Shown here: one piece after another, positions 1 to 10,302 of the stretch | Layout of the letters: every line of letters starts with the position of its first letter | Numbering within the stretch: position 1 is the first letter of the stretch | Assembly (NCBI RefSeq): GCF_016801865.2 | Contig: NC_068938.1 | Span: forward strand, 1,736,001-1,800,000 | Length of the DNA: 64,000 nt | Origin: Culex pipiens pallens | Lineage: Eukaryota > Arthropoda > Insecta > Diptera > Culicidae | Direction of reading: 5' to 3' | The notes under the pieces: model-generated | Databases searched by the model: none | Told to the model about the DNA's origin: nothing | Seen by the model: the letters and a program-made list of their open reading frames with translations, nothing else | Program-made: the position numbers and the translations under genes

Positions 1-102
1 CGGAAAAGAAGGCAAAAAAGGGGCTCTCGAGAGCGAGCCTCCGTGGGAATGGTTTCATTCATGGATTTTTCATTCTCTTCTTCTCCCTCTCTCTTCAACC
101 AG

Positions 103-628
103 GTACTACTACGACAAGAACATTATGACCAAGGTGCACGGCAAACGGTACGCGTACAAGTTTGACTTTCACGGGCTGATGGACGCTTGCCGGGCCCAGG
201 CACAGCTGGCGGAACCGACCGGCACCGGTTACCGGTACTCACCCCACCAAATCGATTCCTACGGCGCTGGTCCGTCCGAAAGCAGCAGCACGAGCCCCGC
301 GAGAAGCTTCGGAACAACATCCGGTGGTGCCGCGGCCAGCCCCGAGTCCGTAGGCTCGTCCGGGTCATCGACGACGGCGACGACAGCTACCTCGCACATT
401 CCCACCGTCGTGGCCGGTTCCAGCAGCGGATCCGTGAGACCACCTATGCCGATGCTTCCCTCCTACTGGCCACCCTATCCGACATACCACTCGATGTCAT
501 CGGCGTCGTCGTTGGTCGTACCTGGGGCGTCATCAGCTGTTACTGGTAATGTTGTTCCTGTCGTGACGACCTCGGTCATTCCGACGACGACGACCAGCGC
601 GAGCTCGTCGACGTCATTCAATCAGTGA
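103..628 (+). CDS. ETS-domain transcription factor, last coding exon (partial gene)
   Basis: The exon opens after a pyrimidine-rich acceptor (AG at 101-102) and reads YYYDKNIMTKVHGKRYAYKF, the end of an ETS DNA-binding domain (recognition helix and last strands). The form is closest to ERG/FLI and Drosophila Ets65A. The first base completes an Arg codon, so the intron is in phase 2. Beyond the domain is a low-complexity tail rich in Ser, Thr, Gly, Ala and Pro, typical of disordered transactivation regions, ending in TGA at 626-628. Earlier exons lie outside the window, so the product is partial. Family assignment is firm from the motif. The exact orthologue (Ets65A or another ERG-type gene) is inference. 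Confidence 0.85.
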
Positions 629-1749
629 GTTGTAGAGAGAGGGAATGTGTAACCTCAAAATACACGATTGATGTTCCTGAATTCAATAACTAATAATTCA
701 TACAAGACAATTCAACAAACATTCAGTGATTTTTGAGTGCATCCAAGGGCAGAAATAGAATTTGATTTTAATTTGTAATTTTTTGAATTCAGTCTAGAAG
801 ATTATTCAAAGCTTCGGCAGTCCTTGTTTCCGAAAGGTTTCCATCAAACTTCGAATACATTCGGATAATCGAGTTGAATTTTATTTATAATGCAGAATAT
901 ATGTCATCAAATTGATTTTGCTCAATTTATTGAACAGAAAACTTAAATTTTTCCGAATTTGGTAAAAAATTATAACCGATTTTGCAACAAATTCAACCAA
1001 TTTTCGTTAAAAATTTGTTCTGTTTGATGAATTAAAACACCTGCCAAATAAAATAAAATAACACATCTTTACCGGTACTTTTCAAATTTCAAAAATCTTA
1101 AAATGTTATGTTCGTTATATTAAATATAAATCATCAAAAATTACAAAAAACCGTTACAGAACTGCAAAACAAATATCAAAAATAGTAGATTCCAGTTTCT
1201 GCCCTTCAATGTAACTCTCGTAGCTCAATAGAATGAAGCAGTGAAATTCATTGATGTTAAGTATGTAAAGGTAAAAAAATGGTCCTCATAGATGCTCACT
1301 CGTTCGTTTCTGTTAACTTTCTCACATGTTTCAATATTATGCATTTATTTTTTGTTCGACATTTAGCAGTTAAGGCAATATTGACATAATACGTAAACAT
1401 ACAATAAAATCTGTACATTGAAAATCATGACAATTGCAAACAATTTGAAAATAAATTTTAAATAACTACAAAAATACTGTTTCATTTCTCGTCCCCAAAA
1501 TATCCCACCGAACCGAAAAAAACCAGGTCAAGATCACGCAGAAAACAAATGCACCTAAAACAAGTGCAGCAGCTCATCCCCGGCAGGGTCATCCCCATAA
1601 TATGCACCGGAACGCGTCCGGCGGCGGCTTGGCGTGTGTTTGTTTGACACCCCGTTTTATGCAAAACGGGGCACTTGCCGTACGCGTCTAGTTCAACCAG
1701 ATGCACTGGTTGTAAAAAGGGTAATTTGGCGGTTGTTGGACGATCGAAC

Positions 1750-1800
1750 TACCATGCGTTTCCATTGAATCGTTTGAAAGTTTGATGGAGACGCACGGTG
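1750..1800. repeat. Small inverted repeat (CACCGTGCGTCTCC family), copy 1
   Basis: ACCATGCGTTTCC and, about 25 bp later, GGAGACGCACGGTG are imperfect inverted arms. Related sequence occurs at 13258-13317 (both arms) and near 60760 (one arm). The dispersed copies suggest a short MITE or a remnant of a larger element. Confidence 0.5.
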
Positions 1801-2421
1801 GACTACAGTTTTGTTCAATCAAATTATGCTCTTTTTCGTAGAAAAAAAAACGACGTTCAACGATTGCCAAACGTTTCAACTGCACTGGAACAATTTAACA
1901 TGTCATAATCCAGTCGGCGGTCGGTTTGTGATCGTTATTTTCGAACGTGCTTGCTGAAGCTCTCCAAATCACCCACAGCATCAGCGTCCGTTGAAGCAGC
2001 ACTGATCCACAGCATGCAGGATGATTATGTCATAAAAATCTCGGCGGGGGACCGACCACTGACTGCTACTATAGAGGGTACGTACACTGTACTGTCTCTA
2101 TTAGATTACCGGGCGGGACCGTAAAGTGGACAAAGTACAAGCGCCGTAAATCAATTAAGGTGATTTCACTAGACCTTGGGCTGTCTGCGCGATCTGCTGG
2201 GAGGAGGTTTGAAGCTGCTGTTTTGTGGTAGTGATTTTGTTTACTGGTTTACAGTTCTGAAGTAGTAGTTGGTGCTGAAGAAGAACACATTGTAGATTTA
2301 ACGTTTTCTGGCGTTTTAGAATGTTTTTTTTTTTTTAGTTGAATGATACTTTGACCTCATCATCGGTTTCTCTTTACGTACTTAAGACTGTCTATATAAA
2401 AGTGCCATAAAAATGTTCAAG

Positions 2422-2546
2422 TTGAAGTTTTTTTTGAAAATAAACCAAATTTTCAGTTTTTGCTTTTTTGGGTGGTTTCAAAAACACCCAAAAGGCAAAC
2501 ACTAGAAATTTGGTTTATTGGACCTTTTGAAAAAAAAAAATCCAGG
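2422..2546. mobile_element. CTGGAG-family palindromic MITE, degenerate copy
   Basis: Inverted arms carry CCAAATTTTCAGTTTTTGC and its complement, ending in a GGACCTTTT-like arm and an A-run before TCCAG. The same structure is seen near 11151, 19225, 23948, 24457, 26679 and 40172. It has no coding capacity, so it is a non-autonomous element. Confidence 0.65.
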
Positions 2547-3559
2547 AATCGATCATTTTCTAATAGAAATTTTAGTGGAATTTTATGGAAAATAAATTCT
2601 ATTTATCAAATCAGAATTTTTTTTTTAATTTCTGATCACAGTTAACTTTTTTACGAGCATGTAGAAAATTTAGATGAAATTCAAACTGGAATAAATGACA
2701 AAATAATTTTAAGAAAACTTGAATTGGACACAAGAAATCGGAAAAAAGTTGCCCCAACCCCTCTTCTATTTGCATGAAACTTTGCCCTATGCGAAAATTT
2801 TGGTCCGTGATCAAAAAATGCAAGGTCCATGTTTCCATATCTCGTTACGGTATGGTGGTAGGACCCATTCCTTTTTGGAGTCCCAAAACAAAATTAAGGT
2901 CAAGTTAAGAGTACGCCATCTAATCAGGCTTAAAATTTTACATAATATTCCATTTGACACCAAATCTCCATATCATCACAATTTTTGGCGAGATACCGAA
3001 AAATGGACATCATACTCATGATCGGTAGGGTTATTAAATTTTCACGATTTCGCGATCAGCGTAAAATCCGTGAAATTCATAAATTTCCTCAAAATCCCGT
3101 AAAATTCCGGAATTATTGCATAAAAATAACAATAATTGTTTTTTAACCACAAAGATTATAAGTGTGAATTTGATTAGTTTTATTTTAAAAACGTGATATT
3201 GAATGTGTAAACTTTCGAAAGGTACTGTAGCATTTGAAAGTAACACACAAATTCAAATTAAATTGTTATTTTATTTTCAAAATCACCAAATAATACCAAC
3301 ATTGTTTTTTTTTTATTTATATTTTTACGGTAAGGTTTAACTCTAAAAATGTATAAAGCTCTAAAGTATGCTACAGCTTCTACTAAATATATAATATGTT
3401 TTGGACTGATTAAAAAGGTCTTTCAATTACCTATTCAACGATTTCGACTTCAGGGCATTTATCTAACATCCGGATACATGCGAAAATACATTTGTACACA
3501 TAACTTTTGAGTTTTATTGAAACTCGATCTATGGGACCCAAAACTGAATCAAATGCAAC

Positions 3560-3712
3560 CGGTTTGGTCTACACACAGACAGACAGACAGACGTTTGTTC
3601 AGTTTTCGATTCTGAGTCAATAGGTATATATGAAGGTCGGTTTACGAGCTTTATGTGATAAGTTCATTTTCAGAGCAGGATTTAAACCTTACTTCAGTGA
3701 GGAAGGCACAAA
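3560..3712 (+). repeat. Interspersed repeat with (CAGA)n start and GAGGAAGGCA-type end
   Basis: The stretch has ACAGACAGACAGACG, then TTCAGTTTTCGATTCTGAGTC, and closes with a TTCAGTGAGGAAGGCAC motif. From memory this resembles a common culicine dispersed repeat, probably the 3' part of a retroelement. The family name is uncertain and no target-site duplication was established. Confidence 0.4.
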
Positions 3713-3777
3713 GATTGCCATTTTCTCAGATTTTTTTTAAATTAATAAAAATGTTTAATGTACTAAGGAAATTTCAA

Positions 3778-4012
3778 CCGTAAACTGTGGTGACTTTGAT
3801 AGCCCGGGGTGACTTTGATAGGTTTTTAAAATGCCCATCAAATTAATATCTAAACATTTTTGAGAATTATGAGTATGCAAGCATTAAGGGACAGCTTATT
3901 AACGAACATATAAGCAAAAATGTGACTGTTATATTGGATGTATCAAAATTAGTGGCCAAATCAAGTTTCTATCAATGTCACCCCGGGCTATCAAAGTCAC
4001 CCCAGTTTACGG
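3778..4012. mobile_element. Foldback MITE with CCGTAAACTG ends
   Basis: The left arm begins CCGTAAACTGTGGTGACTTT. The right arm ends AAAGTCACCCCAGTTTACGG, its near-exact complement. Inside each arm the motif GTGACTTTGATAG is repeated around a CCCGGGGTGAC core, so the arms are themselves tandem. Length is about 235 bp with no ORF. Confidence 0.7.
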
Positions 4013-5196
4013 TAATATCAATTTGAGTATCATTTCAGTTCAAAGGTAAAATTCCAAAAGAAAATTGAGAATTCGAATTCATTTTATTCAAAATTAAATG
4101 ACTTGGGCTTTTTATATCATTTTAAATTAAACAAAATCCTCGAATATTTTAGATTTATTCTGAGTCCGGTGAAATTCCCATAAAATTTTATAATATTCCC
4201 CGTGAAAACTGGAAATTATTATTTATTTAATATATGCTATATATAATTGAGCGTAGAAAATGTTTTCCAGTTGTTTAACAAAAGATTTTCAGGTTATTTT
4301 AGCATTTTTCAAGCTTCGTGAATTTTGTGTTTTCGGATGGTGGTTCCCGATAAAATTGAATTTTTAAGCGTTGAAAATCACTAAGATCAGGGACCAAAAT
4401 GACCCCTTGGACAAAGTTTCACACAAATTGAAGAGGAGGCAGGGCAACTGCTTGGTGAGTTGGCGGAGAAAATTAGGTTTCTGATTTTATTTTCTTTTCA
4501 AGCAGTTTATTTTAGTGGAATTATACAGGCAATCCACCGAAAACAATTTAAAATGCATTTTTCTTGGTCCAATGCTTGAAATTAAATTCGCAGTAGCCTT
4601 AGCAAAGTATGTGAAAATTATGATTTTAGGAAAACAAATAAATTCTACCAAAAAAAAAAATCAAACCCGTGCCATTTTCGAGATAAACCATCTTTAGTTT
4701 CATTTTAACGTAAAATCTGTAATTCGTTGCTAACACTTGAAGTGCCATGTACAAAAGAGTGGTCCAAATCCGACTCCCCTGTATTCAATACGGGAACCAC
4801 GGGAACATCTCTCCCTAAACCCTTGCATTTGTATGGGAAAAAATGACAAAATGTATGGAGAAATGCGACTGTTTCAGTTTTGGTCTGTCGTAATTTTTGC
4901 CAAATTTTGCCAATTAGAAAACAGTCCATTGAGGACGTGATACATCATGTCAGAAAAAAACACAAAGTGGCAAGAAAAATCAACAGACAAAATTAAAATG
5001 AATTCCCCAAGAGGATCGCATCAATCTTCTCCAAAAATAAGCATCACTTAAGAGAAATTTCGCCTCCGCCAAAAATACTAAAGCATATCATTCACCAAAA
5101 TCCGCGACCTTTTGTCACTCCGGCTCCGGCAGTGATAACAATCCCCAACACACTACACAAAAAAACACCACAAGATCGCTCTGAATAGAATAGAAT

Positions 5197-5236
5197 TATA
5201 AAAAGTTCCTGCCGATCGCGGTCCAACCTCAGTTCG
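5197..5236 (+). promoter_or_regulatory. Core promoter of nAChR gene A (TATA box plus initiator)
   Basis: TATAAAAA at 5197-5204 is followed by the arthropod initiator TCAGTTCGTGT starting at 5229, putting the likely +1 A at 5231, 34 bp from the first T of the TATA box. The same spacing recurs at genes B and D, and B shares TCAGTTCGTGT exactly. Confidence 0.75.
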
Positions 5237-5353
5237 TGTTGGACAACCGTCCGGGTTGGTGGTTTAAAAAGTGTTTTCCTTTTTTTCGGTAGTAAAAGTG
5301 TGCTGTCTAGTGCAGATTTAGTGCTTGTTTGAGAAATTTTGGAACCCCCAAAA

Positions 5354-7114
5354 ATGGGCTCCGGTCACAGTTGGGTACTGTTGGCCACTTTGCTTGTGGG
5401 CTTGTGCGTGGCCGATGATGTTTGTAAGTTTATTTTGAAAATGTCTAAAGAATATTGAAACATAAAATAGTTGAACGGATGTGCAACGGAAACAAGTGTT
5501 AATATGCTTCATAGAAACAAGGGTGAACGTGACTATGCACTTGTTCATACAGAAGATCATTATCACAAATGAAAGCAGTCGAATAAACAGTGTTGTAAAC
5601 AGGAAAAAGTACTGCGAGGGGGTCGTAATTTTACGATCTCGTAAACCTCTATTGAAGTGCTAATGATGAGGACTGATTTGAACAGGCAAAGCGGTGATAA
5701 AGTGAATGAAATGTGATTTTTTTTTGTGATTTTTTCTTCTCAAATCCCAGCCCCGGATAACAGACCAACTGGAACGGATACGTGGGCTGATAAGCTGAAA
5801 AAGGATCTTTTCGTCAATTACGATCCCAATCTTCGGCCAACGCAGCACTACAATGTGACCAACGTCGAGGTTAAGTAAGTGGTTTCTCAGTGGCTTAAGT
5901 GGAGCATTGTTGTTTAACTCTGACTTTAATCTACAGTGTCACCGTCACCCACGTTGACATTGACGAAGCGAAATCCATCTTCACCTTCAGCGGTTGGATT
6001 AAAATGGTAATATTTTGGCATGATCGTTTCAATGGGATCAAGTGATCACCACATTTTTTTCCATTTCCCAGCAATGGAACGACGACAAGCTCAAGTGGAA
6101 TCCGGACGACTACGCCAAGCTGGACGTCATCCGGACCAACCCGGACAGCGTTTGGAAACCGGACATGGTCCTGTACAACAACGCTCGTACTTCGAATATC
6201 GAACACTATGGTATGACGAACGTGCTGATATACAACACCGGACAGATTCTGTGGGTACCGCCCATGGACTATCACGCGAATTGCAAGTTGAACCTCCGGA
6301 TGTGGCCATTTGACCAGCAAACCTGCTTCGTCAAGATCGGATCGTGGACCTTCGATGGGTACAAACTGAACCTGACCCAAGTAGGAGAACCAGAGGTATT
6401 CAAGAACACTCGATCACCTCGATCACTCTTTAACCTTCACAATTTTCCAGCTCAACATCATCGTAGACAACAACGAGTGGGCCATCCAAAAAGTCGATAC
6501 GGAAACCCACACCAAGTACTACGCGTGCTGTCCTGAACCCTACATGGACATCCAGTACAACGTGACCATGCAACGCCAGTCCGCTACCCACAAGGCGATC
6601 GTCGTCAGTCCGGCCTTCGTGATTATGCTGCTGGCTCTGTCGGTGTTCTGGCTACCCCCGAACTGCGGCGAAAAGATCATCCTCAACGGCATTATCACAC
6701 TGATCGTAACCGTCTTCCTGATCTACTTCGCCATGCAACTACCCGCCATGTCCGGAAATACCCCACTAATCGGTATACGATCAAGCAAGATCACCACAAG
6801 ATCACCCCATAACCTAGATTTCTTTCTTTCTAGTGACCTTCTTCAGCACCACCCTGTACCTGGTGGCGTTCGGGACGATCCTGTCGGTGATCGTGCTCAG
6901 AATGTGCCGCGTCAGACATACCGGGGCCGTTCCGGAGGGCATCAAAAGCCTTGTGGACGGATGTCTGGGGGAAGTCGACGATATCAAGGATGCCGCTGGG
7001 GACGAGATCTCCAAGCAACGGGACTGGTGTCGGTTGGCTGGGCTCGTCGATAAGCTGGCCTTTGTGGTTTATCTCGTGATTTACGTCATTTCCATCATCT
7101 ACTACAGCCTGTAG
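5354..7114 (+). CDS. Nicotinic acetylcholine receptor subunit A, divergent alpha type
   Basis: Six exons: 5354-5423, 5751-5874, 5937-6006, 6072-6395, 6451-6772, 6834-7114; 396 residues. A Cys-loop cation channel subunit of the plasma membrane that binds acetylcholine. Residues 1-20 form a signal peptide. The Cys-loop cysteines are near 159 and 173, enclosing WPFDQQT. The loop A motif WKPD and loop B region GSWTFDG are present. Vicinal cysteines near 222-223 (YYACCPEPY) mark an alpha-type subunit. M1-M3 follow; M2 is preceded by GEK, the cation-selectivity motif. The M3-M4 loop is only about 50 residues, shorter than in core insect subunits, and M4 ends at YYSL. Intron 6396-6450 is absent from B and D. 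A poly(A) signal lies at 7228-7233. It probably belongs to the fast-evolving insect alpha9/beta3-like group, but the exact orthologue is not resolved. Confidence 0.9.
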
Positions 7115-7227
7115 ACATTTTTTGCGTGGGTGGCCAAATAACACGATCTTTTAAAGAAATTTTAGGCAGCGAATGTTAATTTTAAGTGTTATATGTTAGT
7201 TGATACTATACCGTCACATTACGCTAT

Positions 7228-7233
7228 AATAAA
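7228..7233 (+). terminator. Poly(A) signal of nAChR gene A
   Basis: AATAAA lies 114 bp after the stop codon of gene A, the first canonical signal downstream. Confidence 0.6.
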
Positions 7234-8113
7234 ACTTTTACCTCGCTCGATTTTATAAGATAGATTGATGTAGAATTTAATGTATATCACAAATTACTCG
7301 ATGTTTCGATTTTCCAGAGTTCGATTATCCGAAGGGACTCGAATAATCGTATTAAGAACTAAAAAATCGTATTTTATTTACATAAAACAAGCCTCGACAA
7401 ACTGTCGAGCCGTTTGTTGACGTTTTTTACCTTTTTGCTTATTCAGCCTCCTGTGATCAAAATTTGATTTTACGTAACTTTTCCCATACAATCTGAAGAT
7501 TTTCCGGAACCGGTTCCAGAGTGGCCAAAGTTGTAACTTTTTGGCGTAAGAACCTTCCTTGGACTTTTGCGAACCCAACGCAACAAAAAGCACCTCGATC
7601 CGACGTTCCGTGTTGAATTGATTCGCGTTCGAACAAAACCGTCGAAAATTTTTATACATATAGATTCGAGTTCTGCGACCCCATTTTAACAAAATTTTAG
7701 TGATTGATTGCCTGCCATTTACTCAATATTTCATCACGGTCATTTTGGCCGCCATCTTGGATTTGGATCTAAATAACTTAATAGTAGCGTTGTGGTTATA
7801 TTCAATTTGTACAATCAAAAATATGACAACGGATTTTTGTTTGATGATCAGGTCTGCGATATTTAAAAAAAAGTATCAAGTCTTTATGAGTTATTCATTC
7901 TCTGAGATTTTGATTAAATACATAAAATATAAAATATTTGTCATCCATTAGTAGAAACATTTGTAATAAGAGGTGAAAATGTTAATGTTGAAAAATTTAC
8001 ATCTCAAAAAGATTTTTTTTTTATTTGCTTATGGTTCTAATGCTAGTGATTTCATCACCACCATTTTGGCCGCCATCTTGGATTTAATTTCATACTGAAG
8101 CTCAACAATCAAA
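7234..8113. other. Non-coding interval with MITE fragments
   Basis: No conserved coding. Near 7310-7350 there is a GATTATCCGAAG-type remnant of the Tc1-like MITE family. GGCCGCCATCTTGGAT occurs twice (about 7748 and 8069), so there is local duplication. The rest is AT-rich with no recognisable structure. Confidence 0.5.
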
Positions 8114-8873
8114 TACAGTCCAGACTCGTAAAATCGCCCTCGGCCTCGGAAAAGTTTCACTTCGGATAATCGAATCACGAAAAAAGTTTTTTTTGTTGTT
8201 GTCTAATTTGGTTTAGAACCATCAAATTCAAGATGGCGGTGATCAAAAAAAAAAAAATCAAGCCGTCCACATTAACGACCCCCGGGTCTTTTGTGGTCTC
8301 TATTGCAAGTTTCTGCTCGAATCTAGGAGTCCGAAGGCTTGAATGGGGAGAGCACCCAAACCTCTTTTACTCCAAGGAACCTTCCACCCCAGTGTTTGAA
8401 CTGACGACCTTTGAATTGCGAGTCCAACCGCCGCCAGCGATTCCACCGGAGTAGGTTTTGGTTTGGTGTGTTGTTTGTACTTATGGCATGTAGACGACTC
8501 CTACACCTGGAATGACTTAACGGCCTAACAACCAAGGCCGGGACCGACATTTTACTTCCTCATCCGATGGGATGGGAATCGAACCCAGAATCATCCGCTT
8601 ACAAAGCAGACAGCGTAACCATTCGGCCACGCACTGCCACCAAGATGGCGGTGATGCACTATTCAAAAAAAACATTTTAACATCTTAAATTTGACTAAAA
8701 TGGGGTCGTAGAACTCGAATTTTAATGTTAAAAACAATAAAATGAAAAAAAACAAGAAAAAAATTGTTCGTAATGCGGTTATCCGAAGTCCCATACAAAC
8801 CTTCAGATAATCGAACATCGGATAATCGAAACTTCGGATAATCGAAGCTTAGGATCATCGAGTCTGGACTGTA
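8114..8873 (+). mobile_element. Tc1/mariner-like MITE (CAGTCCAGACTCG ends) interrupted by a SINE
   Basis: It starts TACAGTCCAGACTCG and ends CGAGTCTGGACTGTA, the inverted complement, consistent with TA target duplication. The interior has repeated TTCGGATAATCGA and CGATTATCCGAAG boxes in both orientations. There is no transposase, so it is non-autonomous. A SINE with its own 15-bp target duplication occupies 8229-8655; without it the element is about 350 bp. The superfamily is inferred from the TA target. Confidence 0.75.
8229..8655 (-). mobile_element. Dimeric tRNA-derived SINE, tRNA-Thr-like head
   Basis: Flanked by perfect 15-bp duplications CAAGATGGCGGTGAT (8229-8243 and 8641-8655). Reading the minus strand, the head (about 8637-8568) has box A TGGCCGAATGGTTA, anticodon-loop-like CTTTGTAAG (UGU, Thr-like) and box B GGTTCGATTCC. 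A body with GTAGGAGTCGTCT follows, then a second tRNA-like unit (GGTGGAATCGCTGG, CAGTTCAAACAC) and a tail. The body and second unit match the SINEs at 22781-23189 and 31327-31985, which carry a different head. A short open frame over the duplication is incidental. Confidence 0.8.
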
Positions 8874-8889
8874 TAAGACAACGACAATT

Positions 8890-8957
8890 TTTTTTTTGTG
8901 ATTCGATTATCCAAAGTGAAATTTTGCCAAGGCCAGATAATCGAGTCAGGGCTGTAT
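8890..8957 (-). mobile_element. Tc1-like MITE end fragment
   Basis: On the minus strand it reads TACAGCCCTGACTCGATTAT and then the CTTGGCAAAATTTCAC stretch typical of the left end of this family. It abuts the element ending at 8873 head to tail. Confidence 0.6.
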
Positions 8958-10160
8958 TTAAGAAATAAATTTTTACACTCTCAACCAAAAGTAGAAGTAG
9001 CATTCCCAAAATCTATATTTGAAGATTTCTGAAATGTGTTATATGTTTTATTTTGACAATTTGAATATCCAAACAAACATTTCAAAAGGTCGAAATATTG
9101 AATTGTAGGCCCTTTTGAAACATCAGAGTTGATATTAAAACTTCCACAATATATTTTTCGCAGTGATTTGAAATTTTTTCGAATGATTAATATTCTGACA
9201 CTAAAAATAGAACCTACAATTGTTTTTTTATAAATATTTTTGAGTGATCGTATCTTAGGAACGATAGACAAATCTTCAGTGTTTCTTAGACAAATTTGTA
9301 GAGAGTTTTTCCAGCTGCATGAAAAAAATAATTTCAAAAACAGGCATTTTTTCATTCGAAAAAGTGATGATTTTTAGAGTGAGTATAATTTGAAAACGGC
9401 GCATTCCCTAAAATAATATATCAAGTTCTTATCGACTACAACTTCCTTTTTTAACCTAAAATGTGACTTTTTTGGAATCACTATTACTTTATAAATTAAC
9501 ACGATAAAGTTTGTACCCATACTCCTCTTTGTCTCTAAATTAGCCTTGTGTAGTTCCCGAAAACTTAAAAAATAAATAACTAGATTTTAAAATCCGGAAT
9601 ATAATATTAAAAAGGATAAATGTGTAGCTTTTTTCTGTATAGTACCATTTATGTATGGATGGCTGCCAAAACACCAAAAATGGACACGAGATATCAAACA
9701 CGGATTCCAAATTTGAAATTACTGTTTGAGTTGAAATTAAAACATTCACAACTGGAGAGGGATAATTAATTTAAACAAATATATTAACACTTAGAACTCC
9801 CCCCTGTTTCCTAATGCTTTTTCTAAGAACGGAAACAAAACTATGATAAGAATAGTCTGTTTATTCTCCAACGGCTAGAAACGAGACTATAACTGATTTC
9901 ATCACGTTCACCCAAAATCCCAAAAGATGTTCCCCGCCATGCAGTAGTACTTAAATTGCAATAACTTTCGATTAAACTCGAATCACATTTGTCCGAAAAT
10001 AGCCAGAAAATCCCGAAGCTACTTGGCTCAACTCAATGCTGCTGCTGCTGGCTGCGGCTGTCGCTCATACAAACACTTAAGGAACCCCCTCTCCCGTTCG
10101 CCCTAATCAGCATGCAAATGAGCCTTTTATCAAACGCACTAGAATTGTGTGCGCGTCAAA
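8958..10160. other. Non-coding interval upstream of nAChR gene B
   Basis: AT-rich with scattered short open frames of no recognisable family. 9960-10160 is more GC-rich and immediately precedes the gene B promoter, so it may hold regulatory sites. No specific element can be named. Confidence 0.45.
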
Positions 10161-10167
10161 GAAGAGT

Positions 10168-10210
10168 TATAAAAACTTCCTCTCGGCCGCTGGCCAGGCT
10201 CAGTTCGTGT
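10168..10210 (+). promoter_or_regulatory. Core promoter of nAChR gene B (TATA box plus initiator)
   Basis: TATAAAAA at 10168-10175 and TCAGTTCGTGT from 10200 (likely +1 A at 10202) repeat the 34-bp arrangement of gene A. The same promoter would serve the nested 3' half C if it shares the B 5' exons. Confidence 0.75.
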
Positions 10211-10302
10211 GCGGCATTTGACCGGGAAAGTGTGTTTTGGTGGCAAAGTGAAAAAGTGAGATATTTTTTAAAGTTTGAAAATCGGCAGAAATCTGGAATA
10301 AA

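Larger units (their letters stand above)
629..5196. other. Non-coding, repeat-rich interval (ETS 3'UTR and upstream flank of the receptor cluster)
   Basis: There is no conserved protein. AT-rich DNA follows the ETS stop and contains AATAAA-like sites near 1049 that could end the ETS transcript. About 1480-2170 is less AT-rich and looks non-repetitive but has no recognisable coding. Repeats inside are listed separately: a small hairpin near 1750, a CTGGAG-family MITE near 2422-2546, an interspersed repeat near 3560-3712 and a foldback at 3778-4012. The remainder (2550-3550, 4020-5190) shows only AT-rich remnants. Confidence 0.6.

Noticed and set aside
1482..1885. Two minus-strand short frames in a GC-richer patch
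   Set aside because: No signal peptide, domain or splice context, and one contains the small hairpin repeat.
8233..8454. 73-codon frame beginning MAVIKKKKIK
   Set aside because: It starts in a SINE target duplication and continues through the antisense of the SINE.
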